Source of the DNA: Niastella sp.
GTDB lineage: Bacteria > Bacteroidota > Bacteroidia > Chitinophagales > Chitinophagaceae
NCBI GenBank assembly: GCA_017744515.1
Contig: JAGIBF010000060.1
Coordinates: forward strand, 1-49,119
Length of the DNA: 49,119 nt
Direction of reading: 5' to 3'
Positions 43,635 through 49,119 of this stretch are shown here, piece after piece. The notes beneath the pieces were generated by a model. It was not told the origin of the DNA and did not search any database. It worked only from the letters and a program-made list of their open reading frames with translations. The position numbers were made by a program, and so were the translations under genes. Numbering within the stretch: position 1 is the stretch's first letter; every line of letters begins with the position of its first letter.

Positions 43635-44537
43635 TTAGTTAGACGAATTGATCACTGAGTTAGACAATTCCTGATCTGAGTTTACTCCGCCATGGTTCGT
43701 GTCCCCACGAACCATAGCAGTAGACTTGTTGGAGAAGTCTGCTTTGGCAGCAGCTGTGATCCGGCCGTCTGATGTACGTTGCACGAAGCCAATAAGTTCC
43801 CAACCTGCTGTATCGAAACCTGTAGGAACATCGATGCTCGCAGTTTTATTAGTAAGGTCAACACGCTTCAGTTGGCGCACGATCTGCACATGCGATAAAT
43901 GCCTGCCGGCATTTTCTCCGGCCCTTACATTACTTTGCCCTTTCTTTTGTACCAGTACCAGCAATAACTCGGTCCTTTTTTCATGAACAGCCTCCTGATA
44001 GTCGACGTTGATCTTGCCATTCTCAACTTTCCCCGTGAGTGTCAATGTATTTACTGCACTTTGATTCAATCCTTCAGAGATAACCCGCTCGGCGGTATTG
44101 GCATCAGAACCTACAAACTCAGTCGCACCATTCACTACGATCTGAGGCGTATAGATGGTTGGCAGATTCAGCCAGCTGCCATACATACGTTGCCGGTCAG
44201 TATACTCCCGGGCGCTGAAAGGATCTTTCCAGCCCTGATGGTCCCAGTAGTCGACATGGTACGCCAGCACATAAATAGGCTTGTCTGGATTTTCGTTACT
44301 GATCCTTTCAATAAGTTGGTCGGCAGGAGGACAGCTGGAGCACCCTTCGGAAGTAAACAATTCCACCACAGCAAAACCTTTATTATCACCCGCTATAGGC
44401 AATGATTTGGGGGCAGTCTCACTTTGTACATTGATACAGGCCGCCAATACCAGGAATAAGACCGGTAGTACAAGTGGTGCCAGCCGTGAGAATTGAAAAG
44501 AATTAGTGTTGCCACTAAATGATCTGGTAGCTTTCAT
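43635..44537 (-). CDS. DUF1223 thioredoxin-like lipoprotein
   Basis: DUF1223 family protein. The core motif is VVELFTSEGCSSCPPADQLI, a thioredoxin-like CxxC, followed by LAYHVDYWDHQGWKDPFS and RQRMYGSWLNLPTIYTPQIVVNGA, all diagnostic. The N-terminus has a hydrophobic run and a LAAC lipobox giving Cys34, so it is probably a lipoprotein. Length 300. The role is unknown; it is encoded upstream of Ohr. Confidence 0.9.
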   Translation of the reverse strand: MKATRSFSGNTNSFQFSRLAPLVLPVLFLVLAACINVQSETAPKSLPIAGDNKGFAVVELFTSEGCSSCPPADQLIERISNENPDKPIYVLAYHVDYWDHQGWKDPFSAREYTDRQRMYGSWLNLPTIYTPQIVVNGATEFVGSDANTAERVISEGLNQSAVNTLTLTGKVENGKINVDYQEAVHEKRTELLLVLVQKKGQSNVRAGENAGRHLSHVQIVRQLKRVDLTNKTASIDVPTGFDTAGWELIGFVQRTSDGRITAAAKADFSNKSTAMVRGDTNHGGVNSDQELSNSVINSSN

Positions 44538-44855
44538 AATAGAATATTTATAAAGTTAATACTTGATGCTCGTGAGATGTAATGCAAATAGAATCCAAAG
44601 AAAGCACCCATCGATCCTGAAAAACGCGAGTTGGACAAAATAGACGCTGAAACTGGCAGCAAGGTGCGTCAGTTACGAGACACTCGCTCGCCTCCGGCGA
44701 GTGAGGCTATTCCGGGCCTCTGGCCCGAACGTAGAATGAGCAGGCAAACTAAAGTACATGAGCATAAGAATATAAGTCAGGCTTAAAGCTGTCTGATTCA
44801 CCCCTACAATTGCCAACTCCGGCTCCCTTTGAAGGCACAACAGTACATTTCCTCC
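44538..44855. other. Divergent region between DUF1223 and the kinase gene
   Basis: No gene seen. Contains REP-like copy D and, at its right edge, the kinase promoter. Confidence 0.5.
44687..44727. repeat. REP-like double hairpin, copy D
   Basis: Hairpin 1: CTCGCC-TCC-GGCGAG (44687-44701). Hairpin 2: CGGGCC-TCT-GGCCCG (44713-44727). The surrounding CTATTCC and AACGTAGAA match copy A at 13,228-13,258. Confidence 0.7.
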
Positions 44856-44863
44856 TATATTTG
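44856..44863 (+). promoter_or_regulatory. -7 box of the LytS-type kinase
   Basis: TATATTTG, an exact TAnnTTTG match whose last base is 11 bases before the ATG, so the mRNA leader would be only about five to seven bases. Confidence 0.6.
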
Positions 44864-44874
44864 ATACGTTAAAT

Positions 44875-45900
44875 ATGAAAAAGGAAACATTCAAAATATC
44901 GAATAAGATCATTTGGATAAGCTCATTATTCCTGGGCTTGCTGGTATCAGTTCCTAAAATAGCAGAACGGCATTTCAACGTCTATGAAACCATCGTCAAT
45001 TCGGCTGTTACATTCATATTCGCCCTATTCGTGTGGTATTACAATGTGTACACCCTGCCGGTATATTCCTCCAGAGATATAGCCAGCGGTTTTTCCTTCA
45101 AGCGTTTACTGAAAGGATTGCTATTGGGGATCGCAGTAATGTTCTTGCTGGCCTGCATACAACAAGTATTATTATCACACCTCGACTTCGGCCCGGTCAT
45201 GCTGATGATCGAAGTAAGAGGTATCCTGGTAAGCTTTACATTTTACATGGTTATTCACCTCCTGTACCAGAGCTACCACAACCAGCGGGTGAGCATCGAG
45301 CTGGAACGAGCCAGGATGGACAACCTCAGCGCACAGTTCGAACTATTGAAACAACAGATCAATCCCCATTTCCTGTTCAATAGCTTGAACACCTTGAAGT
45401 ACATGGTGGAAACACAGGACAAGCACTCGGTTGATTTTATATTGAAGCTATCAGACTTTTACCGGTTCACTTTGGAGAATCGTAAGCTGGACCTGATCAG
45501 CCTTGCAGAAGAACTAAAAATACTGAATGCCTACGTCTTCCTGTTGAAAGCTCGTTTTGAAGATGGTATTGACCTGTCCATAAACATCGACGAAAAACTT
45601 CACCAAACCTATATCCCCCCATTCACATTACAACTGTTGGTGGAAAATTGCATCAAACATAATGTGGTGTCGTTAGATCGTCCCTTGCACATTCGCCTGT
45701 ATGCAGAAAAAGAGTACATCATAATTGAAAATACCCTGCAACCGAAGAAAACGCCCGAAGCCTCTACAGGCATAGGACTCGACAATATCAACCAGCGCTA
45801 CGTACACCTGTTGGAAAAGAACATTATCATTGAGAACAGCAATACCTTGTTTACCATAAAACTGCCCATCATATATGAAAGCGATAATAATAGAAGATGA
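44875..45900 (+). CDS. LytS-type sensor histidine kinase
   Basis: Membrane sensor kinase of the His_kinase (PF06580-type) group common in Bacteroidota. Four hydrophobic segments lie about residues 14-30, 40-62, 80-102 and 110-130. The phosphoacceptor is in LLKQQINPHFLFNSLNTLKYM near residue 165, followed by the ATPase boxes LVENCIKHNVV and GIGLDNINQRY. No periplasmic sensing domain is visible, so the signal is probably membrane-linked. It overlaps the next gene by 26 bases, indicating coupled translation with its response regulator. Confidence 0.95.
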   Translation: MKKETFKISNKIIWISSLFLGLLVSVPKIAERHFNVYETIVNSAVTFIFALFVWYYNVYTLPVYSSRDIASGFSFKRLLKGLLLGIAVMFLLACIQQVLLSHLDFGPVMLMIEVRGILVSFTFYMVIHLLYQSYHNQRVSIELERARMDNLSAQFELLKQQINPHFLFNSLNTLKYMVETQDKHSVDFILKLSDFYRFTLENRKLDLISLAEELKILNAYVFLLKARFEDGIDLSINIDEKLHQTYIPPFTLQLLVENCIKHNVVSLDRPLHIRLYAEKEYIIIENTLQPKKTPEASTGIGLDNINQRYVHLLEKNIIIENSNTLFTIKLPIIYESDNNRR

Positions 45901-46636
45901 GATAAAAGCCGCAAAGTCACTGGCCGGTCTGATTCAGAAAGTACGCCCCGGAGTACAGATAGTGGCTACGCTGCAAAGCATAGAAAGCGCAGTAAGCTAC
46001 CTGTCACAAAACGAGCACCCCGATCTGCTCTTCATGGATATACAGCTTTCCGATGGCCTGTCCTTCGAAATATTGAAAACCGTTAAAGTACATTGCCCCA
46101 TAATATTTTGTACAGCCTACGGCGAATACGCTATGGATGCCATCAAGACCAATGGTATCGATTACCTGTTAAAACCCTTTTCGCAGGAAGACCTTGAAGC
46201 CGCATTTGAGAAAGTAGAAAACTTCAGGAACTTTTTTCAGCAGCCTGCACAGCCCGGCATTGAAGACCTGCTGAAAAGGATCGGACTGGATGAAGGAAAG
46301 AAAAGCTTCCTGGTATTTAAAGACAATAAGTACACAACAGTACAAACCGAAGACATTGCCTTCATCTATATCCGGCACGACACAACAACGATTGTAACCT
46401 TCAATAAGCACACCTATCCCCTCGACCAGTCGATGGAGCAGGTACAAACTGCGCTATCGGCTAAGCAGTTCTACCGCGTAAACCGCCAGTACCTGGTCAA
46501 TTTCAGCGCCATCAAAGAAGTAGAACATTATTCCGCCCGGAAACTCTGCATCAGATTGTTAGTGCCCACTCCCGAAGAACTGTTGATTGGCAAGGAAAAA
46601 ATAACCGCCTTTTTAAGCTGGATGGAAAACCGCTAA
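45875..46636 (+). CDS. LytTR-family response regulator
   Basis: DNA-binding response regulator. Receiver domain residues 1-120: acidic pocket EDE at 7-9, phosphoacceptor D55 in LLFMDIQLSDG, Thr in IIFCTAYG and Lys in YLLKPF. LytTR domain about 145-250 (FKDNKYTTVQTEDIAFIYIRHDTTTIVT, FYRVNRQYLVNFSAI, in part). Length 253. Paired with the upstream kinase by a 26-base overlap. The target is not identified. Confidence 0.96.
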   Translation: MKAIIIEDEIKAAKSLAGLIQKVRPGVQIVATLQSIESAVSYLSQNEHPDLLFMDIQLSDGLSFEILKTVKVHCPIIFCTAYGEYAMDAIKTNGIDYLLKPFSQEDLEAAFEKVENFRNFFQQPAQPGIEDLLKRIGLDEGKKSFLVFKDNKYTTVQTEDIAFIYIRHDTTTIVTFNKHTYPLDQSMEQVQTALSAKQFYRVNRQYLVNFSAIKEVEHYSARKLCIRLLVPTPEELLIGKEKITAFLSWMENR

Positions 46637-46674
46637 ACTATCCCGGCGGGTTATGACAATGTGGTAAAAAATAT

Positions 46675-46682
46675 TATTTTTG
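46675..46682 (+). promoter_or_regulatory. -7 box of the caspase-like gene
   Basis: TATTTTTG, an exact TAnnTTTG match, 23 bases before the chosen start at 46706. No clear -33 element was found. Confidence 0.55.
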
Positions 46683-46705
46683 AACGCTTTACAATCAATT
46701 ACCAC

Positions 46706-47293
46706 ATGAAGATCGCCAAATCCAAGCACAAGAACATTTTCTGCATCGAGGGCAACTGGACCAATGACCTCCGCGACAGAAGAAGTATCAAGACAGCCCT
46801 GGAGTTCCTGGAACACAATTCCTACAGCAAAAAGAACGTTCTCCATACCCATCGTCAATGCTCTTCCAAGCAGGAGTTTGAGAACCTGCTGAAAGAGTCT
46901 TGCCTGAAAAGATATAACCAGTACAGCATTCTCTATATGGCTTTCCACGGCAATGCAGGCCGCCTGCATGTAGGCAAGCGCGTCACGATGCGCCTCGAAG
47001 AGATCGCAGAAATGCTGGAAGGCCGGGCCGCCAATAAGATCATCCATTTCGGTAGCTGCGAAACGATGTATGTTATGCGCAAAGAGCTGAACAAGTTCAT
47101 GCGGCAAACGGGAGCGTTGGCGATCTCCGGATATGAAAAAACGATCGACTTCATGCCCAGCACCTTCCTCGACATGCTATACTTCCAGTTCTGCCAGCAA
47201 TACCAGAAAATGTACCTCGTAGAGCGCGACGTAAAACTATACTACGGCAAGCTCGCCCGCGAATTAGGCTTCAAAATGATCTACGAAAAGTAA
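46706..47293 (+). CDS. Small caspase-like (DUF6642-type) protein
   Basis: Stand-alone protein of the DUF6642-like group with the look of a caspase/CHAT cysteine-protease fold. A strand ends at His81 in SILYMAFHGNAG, and the next core strand ends at Cys118 in KIIHFGSCETMYVM, giving the His-Gly and x-x-Cys layout of clan CD. Start at ATG 46706 (MKIAKSKHKNIFCIEGNW) follows the -7 box at 46675; length 195. No signal peptide, no partner domain and no effector neighbour are seen, unlike CHAT modules in defence systems. Proteolytic activity is not shown and the family assignment comes from memory. Confidence 0.7.
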   Translation: MKIAKSKHKNIFCIEGNWTNDLRDRRSIKTALEFLEHNSYSKKNVLHTHRQCSSKQEFENLLKESCLKRYNQYSILYMAFHGNAGRLHVGKRVTMRLEEIAEMLEGRAANKIIHFGSCETMYVMRKELNKFMRQTGALAISGYEKTIDFMPSTFLDMLYFQFCQQYQKMYLVERDVKLYYGKLARELGFKMIYEK

Positions 47294-47297
47294 TAAT

Positions 47298-47346
47298 ACA
47301 GCTCTAACATGCTGCGGCCCTAAAAACCAAAGAATGTTAGAGCTGT
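47298..47346. terminator. Hairpin between caspase-like gene and ABC-F gene
   Basis: 13-bp arms ACAGCTCTAACAT (47298-47310) and ATGTTAGAGCTGT (47334-47346), then TGTCTTT. A likely terminator of the caspase-like gene, and possibly shared with the convergent ABC-F gene. Confidence 0.7.
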
Positions 47347-47375
47347 TGTCTTTGCCCTATCAACTTTTCAACCTG

Positions 47376-48968
47376 TTAACTTATCAACAGCTGTTCGCTG
47401 ATCCCTGCATCCTTAAGGAAACCGACATCGTGTGATATCACAACCAATGTCCCCCGGTAACCGGCAAATATCTTCGCCAACATTTGGATATTGCTGAGAT
47501 CAAGATTGTTGACCGGCTCATCCAGGAAGATCATATCAGGAGCCTTGTTTTGTAGCACCATGCAACAAAGCGCCAGCCGCAGCATTTCCCCACCGCTGAG
47601 AACACCACAAGGCTTCTCCCAACTGTCGGGCAGGAACAAGAAGTTCGCCAGCAAAGTATGCAATAGAGGTTCCTCCAGCTTGGTCTCGTTAAAAGCCATG
47701 GCCTGTTGCAAAACAGTCTTATCCCGGTCGATGAGACTATAATCCTGATCGAGCAACAGGGTAGAGAAGGAGCTCCGCTGTATACTACCTTGCGTTGGCG
47801 TTAGGTTTCCTTGCAACAAGTTAAAGAGTGTGGTCTTACCACTGCCGTTGTTGCCGGCAATACTCAGCCTTTCGCCACTACGGATAGTAAGCGTTAATGG
47901 TTCATTCCAAAGCGGGCTGCCATCCACCCACGCGTAATTGATACCAGTTGCCTGTATCATCACTTTGCCGGCAGGCAACATCGGTTTATCGAAATACCCC
48001 TTCATGATGCGTTGTACCTGCACCAGGGCAGCTGCCTCCTGCAGGTTGGTACGCAGTTCATCCACCTTGGAATTATGCACATGCTTCAGTCGTCCCGTAC
48101 TGCCTTCTGCCTTGGTACGCATGGCATTGATCATACCCTTAGGATCACCACTGTGCAAACTTTTCCTGCGGGCTTGCGCATCGGAACGCTGCTTTCGTTC
48201 AAGCGATTGCTGCTGTTTCAGCTTCGCTTCCTTTAAAGTCTTGTCATGATGAGCCAACTGCTGTTCCTTGGCAACCATCTCCATTTCCTTTTGTTCAGCA
48301 TAGAAGTCATAACTGCCGCCATATACCTTGATGCCATCAGACTGCAATTCCCAGATAGGTGCGCAAAGGCGTAGCAGTTGACGGTCATGGCTGGTAAGCA
48401 ACAAAGCACAACTGGTTGTTTCCATCCATTGATACAGTTGGTTGCGCGCTTGAGTATCGAGATGATTGGTAGGCTCATCCAGCAGCACAATAGCAGGTTC
48501 GTAGAGGTCGATGCCGGCAAGAAATAACCTTGTCTTCATACCCCCGCTCAATTGCTGCAGAGGTTGATCCAACGAAATACCGGAGATGCCCCAATGGGCA
48601 AACGCCGACTCGCACCGCGCAGCAAAATCCCACCGGTTTTCCAGCAGGTCATAATAGCGTTGATCAGTTGCGCCGTTTTCTAAAGCCTTCAAGGCTTCCA
48701 GCAAAGGAGCAATGCCGAGCGCAGCAGCAACGGTAAGATGATTGAAGTGGCCATAATGTTGAGGCACATAATGCAAAGAGCCGTTAACCTGTAACGCGCC
48801 ATGATAGTCTTTTACCTGGCCGGCCACGATCCGCAGCAAAGTAGATTTACCGGCGCCATTATTACCTGCGATAGCAGCCCTTTCTCCCTTTTGCAGAGAG
48901 AAATTGATGTCCTTAAACAGCATCCTGCCGGATGCATGATAGTTGATATGTTGAGCATGAATAAGCAT
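47376..48968 (-). CDS. ABC-F family ATPase
   Basis: Soluble ABC protein with two nucleotide-binding domains and no membrane part, acting on the ribosome (translation factor or antibiotic protection). Walker A: GNNGAGKSTLL in the first domain and GNNGSGKTTLF in the second; signatures LSGGM and LSGGE; Walker B VLLDEPTNHLD and IFLDEPVNNLD. Between them is the charged linker (about residues 225-300: KEMEMVAKEQQLAHHDKTLKEAKLKQQQ in part, then ARRKS) typical of the P-site tRNA-interaction motif. Length 530. Whether it is an EttA/Uup-like housekeeping form or a resistance form cannot be told from sequence alone. Confidence 0.93.
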   Translation of the reverse strand: MLIHAQHINYHASGRMLFKDINFSLQKGERAAIAGNNGAGKSTLLRIVAGQVKDYHGALQVNGSLHYVPQHYGHFNHLTVAAALGIAPLLEALKALENGATDQRYYDLLENRWDFAARCESAFAHWGISGISLDQPLQQLSGGMKTRLFLAGIDLYEPAIVLLDEPTNHLDTQARNQLYQWMETTSCALLLTSHDRQLLRLCAPIWELQSDGIKVYGGSYDFYAEQKEMEMVAKEQQLAHHDKTLKEAKLKQQQSLERKQRSDAQARRKSLHSGDPKGMINAMRTKAEGSTGRLKHVHNSKVDELRTNLQEAAALVQVQRIMKGYFDKPMLPAGKVMIQATGINYAWVDGSPLWNEPLTLTIRSGERLSIAGNNGSGKTTLFNLLQGNLTPTQGSIQRSSFSTLLLDQDYSLIDRDKTVLQQAMAFNETKLEEPLLHTLLANFLFLPDSWEKPCGVLSGGEMLRLALCCMVLQNKAPDMIFLDEPVNNLDLSNIQMLAKIFAGYRGTLVVISHDVGFLKDAGISEQLLIS

Positions 48969-49119
48969 ATACCTGATAAATGTTGGTGGGAAATAAAATA
49001 CCTGGACTGTTGGCAGAATGTAAGTTTCATGTCAATGATTTTAGTGAAACAATAAGGATGAATGAAAAAGCAGGCCGGTTGGCCCGGTGTAAAAGCAGCG
49101 GGAGCTGCTGGTATATATG

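Noticed and set aside
1..49119. CRISPR arrays, insertion sequences, prophage genes or tRNA genes.
   Set aside because: No regular spacer-repeat array, transposase, integrase or tRNA cloverleaf was recognised by eye; only tmRNA was found.

Overview
The window comes from a Bacteroidota chromosome, most likely family Chitinophagaceae (Chitinophaga/Niastella-like). The evidence is the rplU-rpmA pair with a TAnnTTTG-type -7 promoter box, a SusD-like gene relic, a type IX secretion (T9SS) sorting domain on a giant surface protein, CarboxypepD_reg-TonB receptor architecture, a LytS/LytTR two-component pair, and a tmRNA whose tag ends in YAMAA. The genus is inferred; no marker gene was compared.

Layout. 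1-8 kb is housekeeping: rpmA and rplU (-), a GH3-family acyl-adenylating protein, dxr, rseP, and topB (-). 8-17.8 kb is a mosaic of short units: a secreted five-bladed-propeller glycosidase-like lipoprotein, a SAM methyltransferase, a TlpA/CMD/SDR operon, a secreted PPC-domain protein, a class C serine hydrolase, and a Crp/Fnr regulator followed by a DJ-1/PfpI - monooxygenase pair. 17.8-21.2 kb holds a candidate minus-strand small RNA, a siderophore-type TonB receptor and a small lipoprotein. 21.2-34.4 kb is surface biology: a Tat-exported TIM-barrel hydrolase-like protein, a beta-helix protein, and a 3,399-residue T9SS cargo built from WSLD-type repeats, LamG, Ig/MBG-like, CARDB, collagen-like/Gly-rich and DPN-type domains. 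34.9-38.6 kb has an old yellow enzyme, tmRNA (ssrA, -), a Tat-signal SDR and a conserved Bacteroidota protein of unknown function. 38.6-40.9 kb is a decayed stretch with a cupin gene and SusC/SusD-like remnants. 40.9-44.5 kb looks like a stress block: a FUS-like low-complexity protein, a DUF892 ferritin-like protein, a truncated inorganic pyrophosphatase, Ohr and DUF1223. 44.9-49 kb has a LytS/LytTR pair, a small caspase-like protein and an ABC-F ATPase (-).

How parts work together. The clearest regulatory signal is a pair of near-identical promoters, one before the DJ-1/PfpI-monooxygenase operon and one 19 kb away before the old yellow enzyme. Each has a perfect TGTGA-N6-TCACA palindrome, a second GTGA half-site, CCTCCTT and TAnTTTTG at identical spacing, which argues for one Crp/Fnr regulon for electrophile or quinone stress. 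The Crp/Fnr gene next to the first promoter is the obvious candidate regulator. The most unusual protein is the low-complexity one at 40,925: an acidic block, about 150 residues of GYGNQ repeats and a Ser/Arg-rich tail, the layout of a condensate-forming protein, encoded just before a DUF892 gene. A double-hairpin REP-like element occurs at four intergenic sites.
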